A stretch of DNA of 64,000 nt from Humulus lupulus (Eukaryota; Streptophyta; Magnoliopsida; Rosales; Cannabaceae), in the NCBI RefSeq assembly GCF_963169125.1, contig NC_084795.1, positions 192,236,214-192,300,213 on the forward strand. The letters are read 5' to 3'. The stretch's first letter is position 1; each line of letters starts with the position of its first letter. The translations under genes were made by a program, and so were the position numbers. Shown one piece after another: positions 1-12,126 of the stretch. The notes below the pieces were generated by a model that worked only from the letters and a program-made list of their open reading frames with translations, searched no databases and was not told the DNA's origin.

Positions 1-1217
1 TACGAGCTCTAATCTTTTCAATTGCCTCATTGGTCCTCTAAACCATCTCAGGACCTAGATATCTTCTCTCACCTGTCTCATCCTAGTGTATCGGTGACCT
101 GCACTTCCTTCCATACAACATCTCATACGGAGCCACTCCGATAGTCACTTGATAGCTATTATTGTAAGAAAACTCAATCAATGGGAGGTACCTGCTCCAG
201 GATCCCCCAAAATCTAGTACACAGGCTCGTAATATGTCTTCCAGTATCTGAATTGTCCTCTCAGACTGCCCATCTGTCTGAGGATGGTAAGCGGTACTGA
301 ACCGTAGCTGTATGCCCATTGCCTTTTGCAGGCTCTCCCAAAACTTGGAAGTGAAGGTGGGGTCTCTGTCGGATACTATCGACCTCGGAGCCCCATGAAG
401 TCGGACAATTTCCTTTACATAAAGCTTAGCATACTGTTCCACAGTATAAGTTGTTCTCACAGGTAAAAAGTGGGCGGACTTAGTATACCTGTCTACAATC
501 ACCCACACCGAATCATGCTGTCCCATGGTCTTCGGTAATCCAACCACAAAGTCCATCGCAATATCCTCCCATTTCCACTTAGGAATCCCTAGAGGCTACA
601 ACAACCCTGCTGGCCTCTGATGTTCAGCCTTAATCTGCTGACAAGTTAGGCACCTTGCCACATAGTCTACCACATCCCTCTTCATGCTTGACCACCAGTA
701 CAAAACTTTCAAGTCTTGGTACATCTTCGTAGTACCTGGGTGTAAAGAATAGGGAGTGGTGTGAGCCTCATCTAGAATCTCTCATCGAATATCTGGATCA
801 ATTAGAACACAAATATGTCCTTTGTACCTCAACAGGCCCATCTCTAAGATAGAGAAGTCCTTAATCATTCCAGCTAAGGCAATCTCCCTACGCTAAACTA
901 ACTGGGGATCCTTTCCCTGTGCTTCCTTAATCCTCTCAAGGAGCGTAGACTGGAGAGTTATGTTGGCTAACCTACCAACCATTAACTCAATACCTGCTCT
1001 GGCCATCTCCTTAGCCAGCCTGTCTGATATCTGCCTCGAACTATACAACTGACCTCGGCCCTTCCGGCTCAATGCATTAGCCACTACATTAGCCTTTCCA
1101 GGATGATATAAAATGTCACAATCGTAATCCTTTACCAACTCTAGCCACCTCCTTTGGCGCATATTCAGATCTTTCTGGGTAAACAAATACTTTAAACTCT
1201 TGTGGTCAGTGTATATC
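1..1217 (-). pseudogene. Element H pol: end of RNase H, integrase (partial)
   Basis: Minus strand, from 1217 down. The first part finishes RNase H (a [12 protein letters not shown] segment near 1170-1205, typical of the gypsy RNase H end). A connection region and the integrase zinc-binding HHCC region follow (about 620-800, with C-L-T-C visible). The integrase core (83-556) keeps the three acidic residues: D in [10 protein letters not shown] in SDRDPTF, and E in DGQSERTIQ. Three stops break the frame: TAG near 598, and two near 83 and 47 where W and Q codons are expected. The protein would insert element cDNA into chromatin. The reading frame was continuous with 3466-3701 before the solo LTR landed in it. 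The chromodomain and 3' LTR lie beyond the window. Confidence 0.92.
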
Positions 1218-3460
1218 TGTAACGACCCAAATTCGCTAATAAGGCTTAAGGGCCTTGATTAGCGTGCCAGGAGGGCACGATGGGATTTATGTGTGATTTT
1301 ATGAGTTAAATGCATGTTTATGATTTAAAGCATGTTATATGACTAATTGAACATTGAGATGCATGACTACGTGGTTAGTATGCATGTTAGGTGAATAATT
1401 ACGCATGTGGACCCCGTTTGCATGATAGGGGTAAACTGGTAATTTTAGCCCGCTGAGGGCATATATGTGATAATTGTATTCCGTGATTTGTACCACGTGA
1501 GGGTGGTGTTGTTATGGTGATGCACGTGCCGAGACGGTCCTAGTGAGCAATTTAACTTAAGAGTCACAACGGGATTTCTATACCCGGCTCGGGAGGAGCC
1601 TAGGGGTACCTCGGGAATTTTATGGTTAAGTTGAGATTTAGAGGGTAATGGTTATTGGAGATTTAGTAACCTGGGTAACCATTAGTTACTGCTGAGAGTA
1701 ACAAGTTTTAGAAAGAAAATGGTAGAAATGAAATAGAAATGAAAAGACTTAAGTACCCTTGAGGTTTAAGTAGGAAAGGGTAGGCAAGGAGGGGCAAAAT
1801 GGTCATTTGGTTGGGAAATAGATAAATGGCAGCTGGGATTTAGGGGTATACGGTTTGGGGCATTTATGCCACTTGAGGCTTGATAGAAATAGAAGAAGAA
1901 GAAGAGAAGGAGAAAGAAGGTTAGGGCAAGAAGAAGAAGAGAAGGAGAAGTGGGAGTCTAGGAGGAGATCAAGCACTTTGTGTGGGTTCTCCATTTGAGG
2001 TAAGGTTTTTAGACACATCTAAGTTTTGATTTCTGTTTTGATTGGTAAAATCTAGAGCTTGAATTGTTTTGTTGAAGTTTTGAGTTAGTTGTTTGAGTTT
2101 TGGTTTGGGTGGCTGAAAATAGGAATCAAGGGGTGGATTCTTGGGTGTGTTGATGTTTTGATCTTGTATATAGTGCCTATAGGTTGTTAAGTTGTTCATT
2201 TGAGGTTTTAAATTGATTTTGGGGTTTGGGTATTGGTTTGGTGTGATTTGGAAGGTTTAAGTTCGGGAAAAACGCAAGAGAAAACCCAGATTTTCTGGGT
2301 TCGCGTATGAGCGCCGCGGCCCTGTTCTTGGGCGCCGCGGCTCGAGGTTGCATCAGGAGAGGGGCATCGCGCTGGGCGTCGCGGCCCTTGAGGGGAGTGC
2401 CGCGGCGCTAGGCCATTTTCAGGGGTTGGAAATTTGCATTTTTTTAGCTTTTGCTCCGGGGGTTCGGGGGATGTTTCCGATGAATTGTTTTAGGGATTTG
2501 GGAGTCCCGAGAGTGCGGGATTGGTCCCGGGAAGTGGTTTTGGGTTGATTAGTAATGAGGGATGTTTCTTGTGTGTTGTGACTAGGTTGTTGGTGAGGCT
2601 CGTGCTTGAGGACCGTGCTCGTGGCTTTAGTGCTTCAGGAGGCTCGGAATGCAGGTAAGAAAACTATAACACCCGAGGTTAGGGCTTGGCCCCAGATTGT
2701 ATTAATGTGCAAATGTTTAAACCTTAAATGAATCATGATGTGTGTGAATGATTATTTCGAATGTACTATATGTGTGATTATGATGAAATGAGCGGCAAGG
2801 GCCGAGTACGGCGTAAGCCGGGGCGGCCGTGGGCCGAGTACGGCGTAAGCCGGGGCGGCCGTGGGCCGAAAGTAACACCTAGCACATGGGATGCTATAAT
2901 CAGGGCAGGGCCCGGTGGATTCATGTGTTATGCTATAATCAGGGCGGGGCCCGGTGGATACATGTGTTTTCTTAGTCTAAATGGTTGACTTATCTATTTG
3001 TGGATTATCTGTTATGATAAAACTGTATACATTGCATATGTTATGTTCTGCATGAGTTTTCTTGCTGGGCTTCGGCTCACGGGTGCTCTGTGTTGCAGGT
3101 AAGGGCAATGACTGAGTCAACCAACCATGAGTACGGAGAGCGTGAAGCGACGTGTACATGTTTGGTCTGCCCGACTGCTTTGGTTGGGGGTTTATTCGAA
3201 AATGGCTGTAATAATCTATGATTTTATGATTTCTCAACTGTAACCTTATTTCAAGATGTAATTAGTTTTCAAACCTTGTTTTGGGATCCCAACTGTTTAA
3301 TAATAGAAGTTTTGATGAAACGATGCATTTTCAAAGATTACAACCTTAACTTTTAATTAGTCACACTTTTGTTTCAAAAACCTCGGTTAGCGAGTTCATT
3401 GCACACTGTTTTGTCTTAAAAACTCACTTAGTAACGGCTCTAAGGAAGTAGGGCGTTACA
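1218..3460 (+). mobile_element. Solo LTR, GC-module (type A), in element H RNase H
   Basis: A 2243-bp LTR starting TGTAACGACC and ending GGGCGTTACA, with the 5-bp target duplication atatc at 1213-1217 and 3461-3465. No primer site, polypurine tract or internal region is present, so it is a solo LTR left by recombination between two LTRs. Inside are the CACGTG-containing segment (about 1494), a twin GC-rich palindromic module (2308-2412), and three AGGTAAG sites (about 1994, 2650, 3093). Two short tandem duplications lie at 2796-2866 and 2890-2968. It sits opposite to H and cuts the RNase H frame. Confidence 0.95.
2796..2968 (+). repeat. Two adjacent tandem duplications inside the solo LTR
   Basis: A unit of about 32 bp (ggccgagtacggcgtaagcc core) occurs twice at 2796-2866. 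It is followed by a roughly 39-bp unit (ataatcagggc core) that occurs twice at 2890-2968. The first corresponds to the GAGAACGGC-type minisatellite found at the same place in the sister LTRs. Confidence 0.8.
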
Positions 3461-3465
3461 ATATC

Positions 3466-5612
3466 TCGCACTTTTCACCATACAGATAATGCCTCCACAC
3501 CTTAAGCACTAATACCACTGCAGCCAACTCCAGGTCATGCGAAGGATATCTCTGCTCGTACCCCTTTAACTGCCTTGATGCATAGGCTATTACTTTCCCA
3601 GCATGCATCAACAAACATCCCAAACCCTGTCTAGAAGCGTCATAGTAGACCACGAACTTCTCATTATCTGTCAACAGGCTCAGCACTGGTGCAGTAATCA
3701 ATCGCTACTTCAACTCTTTAAATCTATTCTCACACTGATCTGTCCACACATACTTAGTCTTCTTTCTAGTCAACTCTGTCAATGGAGTAGCAATTCTGGA
3801 GAATCCCTCTACAAATCGTCTGTAGTACCCTGCTAATCCGAGAAACTTCTGACTTCAGGAACACTGCTCGGTCTAGGCCAATCTCTCACTGCCGCTATCT
3901 TACTTGGGTCAACCAATATCCCCTCCTTACTAACGATATGGCCCAGAAATGTAACTTGTGGTAACCAAAACTCACACTTGCTAAACTTAGCGTATAACTT
4001 GTGCTCGCTCAATCGCTGTAACACCAGGCATAAGTGATGCTCATGCTCTGTCTCTGACTGGGAGTACACCAGTATATCATCGATGAACACAATTACATAC
4101 TTATCCAAGTAGTCCTTGAAAATTCTATTCATCATATCCATGAAAGTTGCTTGGGCATTGGTTAATCCAAAAGACATAACCAGGAATGCATAATGCCCGT
4201 ACCTTGTCCGAAAAGCTGTCTTCGGTATGCCTCCTCTTTAATTCTCAACTGATGATAGCCTGACCGAAGATCGATCTTTGAAAACACCATACTCCACTGT
4301 AGCCGATCAAATAAATCATCAATCCTAGGCAGTGGATACTTGTTCTTAATGGTCAGCTTGTTCAACTCCCTGTAATCAATGCACATCCTAAGCGTCCCAT
4401 TTTTCTTCTTAATAAATAACACTGGAGCACCCCATGGCGAGAAACTCGGTTTGATGAACCCCAAATCCAACAATTCCTGTAGCTGGTTCTTTAATTCATT
4501 TAACTCCGCTGGAGCCATTCTATAAGGTTCCCTGGAAACTGGCTCCACCCCCGGTGCCAACTCTATGACGAACTCAATTTCCCGCTGTGGCGGCAACCCC
4601 GGCAAGTCCGCTGGAAATAAGTCTAGAAACTCACATACCAATCTGGTTTCATTTGGTCCCACTGCCACCACCTTAGAAGTATCTACAACACTCGCTAGGA
4701 ATCCTATGCAGCCTTCCTGCATTAGGTCTCTAGCCTTCAGTGCTGAAATCATAAGCACTCGCGGTCCATCCACCGTCCCCACAAATACAAAAGGCACCTC
4801 ACCTTCTGGTTCAAAATTCACCATATGCCGCTTGCAGTCAATCGTTGCTCCATACCTCATTAACCAATCCATCCCTAATATCATATCAAAATCATCCATA
4901 TCTAGTTCAACCAAATCAACAAACAATTCCCTACCATCTACCTCTATCGGTAACGCTCTAACCCATCTCCTAGGGACTACCAGCTCTCCTGTTGGCAACA
5001 AAGTCTGAAAATTCCTAGCATACACAATACTAGGTCTACAAAGCTGGTCTATCACCCTAGCAGATACAAATGAGTGGGTAACCCCTGAATTAATCAATGC
5101 AATATACAAAGAACCAGCGGTAGAGATCTGACCTGTCACAACTGAGGGACTAGCCTCCGCCTCAGTCTGAGCCAAAGCGAATACCCTGGCAGGAGCGAGA
5201 CTGTCTCCCTGCTTTGGCTCTTCCTTCTTAGCTTGTCGGCAGTCCTTCTTTAGATGGTTGGCACTCCCACAGATAAAACATGCCCTAATCCGGCACTCAC
5301 CCTGATCTAGTCGCCTGCACCGAGGACACACTGGAAAACTCCTCCAGTTGTCACCACTGCCCTGACGGCCACCAACAGAACCTCGCACTCTCCTATCTGA
5401 ACTAGGAGGAGTAAATGAATCTGGAACCCTTCTTTTCTGCTCACTGGGCCACTGCCCCGACTAGACCCAACAAAAGGAGGCACCATCCTCCTAGCATCGC
5501 ACCTAACAGCGCTGTCCTTCCATATCTGATCCTCAGCTCTCTCTGCGGTAAGGGCCTTATCCACCGCATGTGCATAAGTAGTCGTCTCTGGAATCAATGT
5601 AATATTCACATC
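3466..5612 (-). pseudogene. Element H pol: gag zinc knuckle, protease, RT, RNase H start
   Basis: Minus strand, 5612 down to 3466. Visible in order: gag end with a CCHC zinc knuckle ([14 protein letters not shown], near 5240-5290); aspartic protease (near 5090, then ILGMDWL near 4880); RT ([10 protein letters not shown], near 4520, through [23 protein letters not shown] and FIDDIL, near 4090); RNase H start ([12 protein letters not shown], near 3640). The RT catalytic DD is kept. The protease catalytic motif reads NSG where DSG is expected, a single G-to-A type change. A frameshift near 4180-4200 splits RT, and another break occurs near 3833. Together with 1-1217 this made gag-pol proteins for particle assembly, reverse transcription and integration. 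It is now non-functional. Confidence in the family is high. Confidence 0.93.
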
Positions 5613-5617
5613 ACGGG

Positions 5618-7989
5618 TGTAATGCCCTACTACCTTAGAGTCGTTACTAAGTGAATTTAAAACGGAAATTGTGTAACCAACTGACTCTACGAGGTTTCTA
5701 AAACCAAAAGTGTGGCTTGATTAGAAGTTAAGGCTGTAATCTTTGAAAATACTTAGTTTCATTGAAAACATTAAGTATCAAACATCCGGGATCCCAAAAT
5801 AAGGTTTACAAAATATTTACAACTCAAAAATAGCTTTACACTTGATTAACTATCAAAAGAATAGGTTAATACAGCCATATACAAAATGCCCCCAACCAAA
5901 GCAGTCGGGCAGGCCGAACATGTACGCGCCGCCCCCACGCTCTCCATACTCATGGCCGATTGACTGACTCTTTGCTTTTACCTGCCACACAAAGCACCCG
6001 TAAGCCGAAGCCCAGCAAGAAAACTCATACAGTATATAACATATGCATAGAATATAGCTGACATATAATCCACTGATAAATAGGAAAACCATCAGACTGA
6101 ACAAGCACGGCCATGCCGCCCCAAAGGCCTTACCAAAGCCTGGGGTCTCGGTCCTTACCGTAAGGATAACTCATGTATCCATTGGGTGCCACCCTGGCTA
6201 TAAGCACTCCATGTGCTAAGTGTTACTTCCGGCCCCAAGGCCGTTCTCGGCCTTCGCCGCTCTCAGCCTTAGCCGTTCATTTCATTATAATCACACATAT
6301 AGTACATTTCGAAATAATCATTCAAACATATAATAATTCATTTAAGGTTATACATTCGTACACAATACAATCTAGGGCCATGCCCTGCAATAACACTGTG
6401 GGCCCATGCCCTGTTCTCGGGTGTTACGGTTTTCTTACCTTTCAATTCGATAGCTTTGATCACTTGACTCCTCAAGCACGATCCTACTCGAGCCCTAGCG
6501 CTCACCTAAGCAAAATCCATAAGTCAAACTCATTACCAAACCTCAAGTCCAAAACCTAGCCTCAGGACCAATCCCGAGCCCCCGGGAAGTCCTAGATCCC
6601 CAAAACAAAGTGGTGGAATTGAGCCCCGAACCCTAGGTCAAAATCCCTCAACAAAAGCCCAAAAACCCCTTTCTGTGAACAGTGCAGCGCTACAGCGCTC
6701 TTAAGAGGGCGTTGTAGTGCTACAAGCAGAACAACACATCCCCAGAAATAGGGCCTAGCCCTACCGCGCCCAATGACTAGCGCTGTAGCGCTAGTTGCAG
6801 ACAGGCCACACCCAGAAATCGTTTCCTGCGATTTCCTTCAACCATTCCAACCCCAAACTTGTCCAAATCTTTCCCAAACCCAAAAACAAACTTATCAACA
6901 CCTCACACTCATCCCAAGAACTCATACCCCAAGCTCAAGCAATCCAAAACTGAAGATCTACCATAATGAACCCTAAACCCATAAATTAAATCAAACATCA
7001 AAGACAAGGACTTAGAAATCATACCGTGGATGGAAATTCGACCTTGAGTTGAACCCTAGACCTCCTTAGCTTGCTCCTTCTCAATCTTGGCCTGATTTCC
7101 CAAAAATCCCCATCTTTTTAGCTCAAATACACAGCTCAAACCAGACAAACCCTAAAACTGAAATTTCCAAGAACTTACCTCAAATTTCTGATGTGTTCTT
7201 GCTAATCCCTTGCCAATCCTCAAGTCTAGCTTAGGATCCTTGATGCTCAGCCTACCCTAGCTCACCAGTGAGCTTAGCTCCAAGAAAAATGAAGAGAAAT
7301 GGTGGGAGAGCCACAAACTGATCCTTTGAAGAAAACCCACACTGTTTTTCTCTCTTTTCTTTTTCTTCCTTCTTCTTTCTTTTCTACAGCCTTACCACTC
7401 TTTTCTACCAATTCCACTAAGTATAAAGCTCCCTTTAACTTATCTCTAAAAAGCCTAAAGACCAAAATGCCCTCCCTATTAATTCTAAACCTTTTTGTCC
7501 ATGTAGGGCCATTTTAGTCATTTTACCCAATTCCCACTAATTCCTCGAGTGTCTCTAATAATTTCCCCTTGCTACCCAATACCTGATTAATCACCAAATA
7601 TACAATCCTCATCATCAAGATTAACCTCAATATATCTTCCAAATTTCCATTTAAACTCCCAAGGCTTAACCCAAGCCGGGTATAAATTCCCGCTTTGACT
7701 TTTCCGCTAACCCGCTCATTCTAGGATCGTCTCTAGTCACAGATCACAGATATCAACACAGTCATGCCCAAAATGGCCAAATTACAATTATGTTCTTTCT
7801 AAGATAATCAGGTCTACATGCATACTAATACACATAGTCATGCATCTCAAATAGTCAAATAGTCATATAACATGCATTAAATCATAATCATGCATTTAAC
7901 TCATTAAAGTCACACACAAAATCCCATTATGCCCTCCAGGCACACTAATCAAGGCCCTTAAACCTTATTAGCGATTTTGGGTCGTTACA
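5618..7989 (-). mobile_element. Solo LTR, AGCGCT-hairpin (type B), in element H gag
   Basis: A 2372-bp LTR on the minus strand (plus-strand ends TGTAATGCCC and TCGTTACA). The 5-bp target duplication acggg is at 5613-5617 and 7990-7994. There is no internal region, so it is a solo LTR. It carries the twin AGCGCT hairpin module (about 6683-6725 and 6755-6805; several CpGs already changed), the GGCCGAGAACGG-type minisatellite (about 6224-6278) and AT-rich outer parts. The pyrimidine-rich stretch at 7336-7385 is part of the LTR. Short reading frames here are chance frames. Confidence 0.95.
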
Positions 7990-7994
7990 ACGGG

Positions 7995-8659
7995 CGATCA
8001 TCACATTCAACCCCCTTATGAATCTATCTTTCCTGGCCGCATCTGTCGGCACTAGGTCTGGCGCAAACTTTGAATCTCAAAGCATACTCAGTAACTGATA
8101 ACCTGTTCTGAGTCAGGTTGATAAACTCATCAACCTTCACAGCTCGAACTGCTATGCAATAGCATTTCTCATTGAAGACACTCTTAAATTCTTCCCATGT
8201 CATGATTGCAACATTCCTCCGCTGTCTCACCACATCCCACCAGATGCGGGCATCGTCCCTAAGCATGTAGCTAGCACAAGCTACCCTTTCACTTCCTTCG
8301 ACCCTCATAAAGTCCAAGATCAAAGAAATCATGTTCATCCACTGCTCTGCCCACAGTGGGTCCAATCCACCCTCAAAGGTAGCAGGTTGTTGCTTCCTGA
8401 ATCTTTCGTACAAGGGTTCCCACCTGTTCTCAGTCACAGGCTGAACCGGCACTGGCGGCACATTCTATTGTATTGGCAACCCTGTAGCCTGTGGCGGGGC
8501 CTGTTGCCTCATCTGACGGAGTTCTTCCTCCGTTCTCTGTAGTCTAGCCTCCATTTTGGGCAATATCTGCTGCCAGTTCTGTGGGGCAGGTGGAGGGTCC
8601 TGACCCTCATTGTCATCCTCGGCTCTACTGCCGCGGAGTCGAGATAATTGCCGAGGCAT
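7995..8659 (-). pseudogene. Element H gag (capsid part), interrupted
   Basis: The likely start is ATG at 8659 (MPRQLSRLRG), about 320 bp inside the element from the primer site. A glutamine- and arginine-rich N-terminal segment with heptad-like spacing (QQILPKMEARLQRTEEELRQM) is followed by the retrotransposon gag domain. Landmarks of that domain are FEGGLDPLWAEQWM, YMLRDDARIWW and TWEEFKSVFNEKC. A TAG stop splits it near 8465. The frame is lost again near 8024, just before the solo LTR that separates it from the zinc knuckle at 5240-5290. Gag forms the virus-like particle in the cytoplasm. Conservation is good enough to assign the family, but this copy cannot give a full protein. Confidence 0.9.
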
Positions 8660-8979
8660 TACAACTATATGCCTGCAATCAGTGACACCACTCATTACGC
8701 AGGATAAAAAAATCCAATTCCACCTCCCATACTCAACAATCAACCAAAATCAACAATCCCAATATAATACAAATAGCATATAACACACAATGGACCTTGC
8801 CCTGGCATCATGCATATGTTATTTCACTTATCAAGCTATTTACAAAATAAGCAGGCAGACAGGAAAACCAAGCACATATTCAAGCATAATAATCAACCAT
8901 ACCAATCAACCCTGAGTTGAGCTTTTCAATGGCAGCGTGCGTACATGTTCGGTCAATCTCTAGAACCAATAAACCTTGG
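8660..8979 (-). other. Element H untranslated leader
   Basis: About 320 bases between the primer site and the gag ATG. AT-rich, with no frame longer than about 30 codons that I believe. The stretch close to the primer site (about 8925-8975) is nearly repeated at the same place in element G (about 44205-44270), so it is a conserved leader segment of this family. Confidence 0.7.
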
Positions 8980-8995
8980 CTCGCTCTGATACCAA
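8980..8995 (-). promoter_or_regulatory. Primer-binding site of element H
   Basis: Read on the minus strand, the 5' LTR end GTTACA is followed by two or three bases and then TTGGTATCAGAGC. TGGTATCAGAGC is complementary to the 3' end of plant initiator methionine tRNA, the usual primer for Tekay and many other LTR elements. This proves that 8998-11393 is a 5' LTR and not a solo LTR. Confidence 0.92.
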
Positions 8996-8997
8996 GT

Positions 8998-11393
8998 TGT
9001 AACGCCCTACTAACTTAGAGCCGTTACTAAGTGAGTTTAAAATGTGCAACCAACTCATTAAACGAGGTTTCTAAAACAAAAGTGTGATTAAACAGAAGTC
9101 TAGGCTGTAATCTTTAAAAAGTACTCTATTTCATTAAAAGTTCAAGAGTTTAACATTCAGGATCCCAGAACTCGGTTTATAAAACATTTACAATTCAAAA
9201 CAAGTTTATAAGTTGTTAACCATCAAAACTAGGGTTTGTACAGCTATTTCTCAAAAATATCCCTTACTAAAGTAGTCGGGCAGGCCAAACATGTACGCGC
9301 CGCCCCCACGCTCTCCGTACTCATGGCTGGTTGACTTTCTCTTTGCCCTTACCTGCAACACAGAGCACCTGTGAGCCGAAGCCCAGCAAGAAAACCCAAA
9401 CGGTACATAACATATGCATAGTATACAGTCATTACAGCTGATAAGTTTTATCTAGTCAGGCAGTTCATAAAATCTAACACATATACGACCATGCCGTCCC
9501 AGAAGCGTTACCAAATCCTGGGATCTCGGTCTACACCGTAAGGATATCCCATGTATCCATTGGGGTCTCACCCTAACCACGAGCACTCCATGTGCTAAGT
9601 GGTATTCCCTGTCCCACTGCCGTTCTCGGCCCTTCGCCGTTCCCGGCCCTTCGCTGTTCATTATGCTATTTCCACATTTAGCATTCTCAAATAACAATCA
9701 AATATATAATCATTCATGTAATCCTGCATCCTAGCAATAATACAATCTAGGGTCGCGCCTTGCAACAAAACTATGGGCCCAAGCCTTGCTCTACGGGTGC
9801 TACGTTTTTCTTACCTGTGTCCCGAGCTTTCTGATGCACTAAGGCCGCGAGCACGGTCCTCTAACCCGAGCCTCTCCAAAGACCTAGTCACAACACATAC
9901 AAAACATCCTTTAATGCTAATCAATCCAAAACCACTTCCCGAGACCAATCACACACTCTCGGAATATCCAAATTCCTAAAACAATACGTCGGAAACATCC
10001 CCCAAACCCCCAGAGCAAAAGTTCAAAATTGCAAAATCCCATGTTCTGAAAATAGCCTAGCGTCGCGGCATTGCCCTAGAGGGCCGCGGTGCCCAGCAAG
10101 TCAGAGAACACTTCCCCTTCCTAGAAACAGCCTCGCGCTGTGGCACCCAAGAATAGGGCCACGACGCTCCTTCGCTAACCCAGAAATCTGGGTTTTCCCC
10201 TGCGTTTTTCCCGAGCTAAAACCACTCCAAATCATCCCAAACAAGTACCCAAGCCCCAAAACAAATTCAAAACCCCAAATGATCCCTTAACAACCTATAG
10301 CCATCATAAACAAACTCAATCACACCCAAAAATCCACTCTTGGGTCTCAAATTTCAGAAACCTAAACTATAGCTTCTAAGTCTTAAACCATTGCTTGAAA
10401 AACATGCACCTTGCCTCTAAAATCTTAAACCACATCAGAAATAGAATGTAAACATGTTAGAACTCTTACCTCAATCAAAACTCAGCTTGAACTCTTCTCA
10501 ATTCTAGCTTCAAGCCCCCTTTTCTTTTGATTATCCTACTGAATTTCAAGTAAAACCAGCCACATCTCTTTTAGGTTACCACACTTAATCTCTGTAAATT
10601 CAAGTTTAATCTCAATAAAGACAAAACACAAATTCTTACCTCTGAACAATTTTGGCCTAAGCTTGATCTTGGTTACTTCAAACCTCTTAATTCTCCTCCT
10701 AGGACTCAAATTCAGCTCCCTTCTTTAGCTCCTCTTTTGTTCTATCTCTAGGTCTCAAAGTTTAGCATAAACCAACTATCGCCAAGTATAATATGTAAAT
10801 TCCCTTTTCCTTCTGCTGAAGGTTATCTATCTTGTCAAATGACCATTCCACCCTTCCTCAAATATCCCTTCATAACTAAACCTCAAGGCCCTTTTTTGTC
10901 ATTTCATTTCTATTACTATTCTACCACTTTTCATTACAACTTGTTACTCTCAGCAGTTACTAATGGTTACCCAGGTTACTCAATAACCAATAACCAATAA
11001 CCACTAACCACTAACCACAAATTCTCAACTCAACTCACAAAATTCCCCAAAGTACCCCTAGGCTCCTCCCGAGCCGGGTATAAAACACCGTTGTGACTTT
11101 TGAGTTATCTAGCTCTCTAGGACCGTCTCGGCACGTGCATCACATTAATATCACCACACCCACGTGGTATAAACCGCATAATATAATTTATCACATTTAT
11201 GCCCTCAATGGTCTAAAATTACCAATTTACCCCTATCATGCAAATGGGGCCCCCGTGCATATTTATACCACCTAACACATGCATTCTAATCGAATATTCA
11301 TTTAAATTCATAAATTATCATATTAATTCATTTATTTCTCTCCAGGCACGCTAATCAAGGTCCTAAACCTTATTAGCAACTTGGGGTGTTACA
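8998..11393 (-). mobile_element. 5' LTR of element H (type A)
   Basis: A 2396-bp LTR; on the plus strand it begins TGTAACGCCC (8998) and ends GGTGTTACA (11393). It has the type-A marks shared with the solo LTR at 1218-3460: a CACGTG-containing 5' part (about 11135-11170) and a GC-rich twin module around 10054-10172, here partly decayed at CpG. The flank is aaatg at 11394-11398. It should hold the promoter for H transcription, but I cannot place a convincing TATA box. Confidence 0.93.
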
Positions 11394-12126
11394 AAATGTT
11401 TCTTCATAATCAACACCTTCTCTCTGAGTGTAACCTTTGGCTACCTGCCTTGCTTTGAAAGTCTCCACTTTCCCATCTACACCTCTTTTCTTCTTGTATA
11501 TCCATTTACACCGAATGAGCATAACATCTTCAGGTGGAACTATAAGTTCCCAGACAAAATTGGAATACATGGATTCCATTTCTTGGTTCATGGCTACTTG
11601 TCGTTTCTCCTTTTCAAGATCAGCCATAGCCTCTTTGAAGGTCAATGGATCATCCTTGTTTGTATCAGAAACAAGGACATGTACCTCATGTTTTTAGCGA
11701 ACAGGTTATCTCACAATCCTCCATCTACGACATTGCACTAGGGTTTTCTTTTTGGGAATCGTGATTTCCTTTGTTTGTCGTTTATCATTTAATGATGATG
11801 ATGAAAGTGATGGACTCTTATCAGCTGTGAGTTCCACCAATAATACTTTGCTCTGAGGTTTATAGTTATTCATATAGTCGTGGTCAATGAAGGCTGCATT
11901 TGTTGAAACAAATACCTTTTGGTCCTTGAGACTATAGAACTAAACGCCTCTTGTTTCAGGAGTGTAGCCATCTAAAATGTATACTTTAGACCTAGAATCA
12001 TGTTTCCCTGATTTTGGTGAAAGAACATGAGCAGAACAGACCCAATTCCAGAAATGGTAGAAACTAGATTTGTTTCCATTCCACAGTTCCAGTAGCATTT
12101 TTCTTATGGTCTTAGATGGGACTTCT
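11394..12126 (-). pseudogene. Element J: Ty1/copia pol remnant (integrase end to RT start)
   Basis: Minus strand, 12126 down to 11394. First comes the end of integrase (LELWNGNKSSFYHFW, SAHVLSPKSGKHD, YILDGYTPETRGV), then a linker with VFVSTNAAF, then the start of a copia RT (EAMADLEKEKRQVAMNQEM, CKWIYKKKRG, FKARQVAKGYTQREG, YEETF). The order integrase before RT is diagnostic of Ty1/copia. Stops occur near 11695 and 11940. The RT is cut after YEETF by the 5' LTR of element H; the integrase side is cut by the K LTR at about 12127. The rest of J is not in the window. As the target of both H and K it is the oldest layer here. It gives no functional protein. Confidence 0.9.

Larger units (their letters stand above)
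1..11393 (-). mobile_element. Element H: Tekay-like Ty3/gypsy retrotransposon, 3' part outside window
   Basis: In minus-strand order it holds a 5' LTR (11393-8998), a Met-tRNA-type primer site, gag (from 8659), protease, reverse transcriptase, RNase H and integrase, running off the left edge inside integrase. The order PR-RT-RH-IN defines Ty3/gypsy, and protein wording and LTR size match plant Tekay/Del chromoviruses as I know them. Two solo LTRs (5618-7989 and 1218-3460) interrupt it, each with a 5-bp target duplication; removing them makes the coding parts continuous. The copy is dead: frameshift in RT, several stops and a changed protease site. The flank at the 5' LTR end is aaatg inside copia sequence; its partner duplication lies outside the window. 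Confidence 0.93.

Noticed and set aside
1861..1945. GAA-rich tract as a microsatellite or enhancer
   Set aside because: A purine-rich tract is found at this LTR position in all copies with variable length; nothing more can be supported.
4565..5008. A 147-codon plus-strand frame
   Set aside because: It is the antisense shadow of the protease/RT region of element H, with no family likeness.
6173..6559. A 128-codon plus-strand frame
   Set aside because: It lies fully in a solo LTR, opposite to its sense strand; the frame over the ACGGC minisatellite is chance and is broken in sister LTRs.
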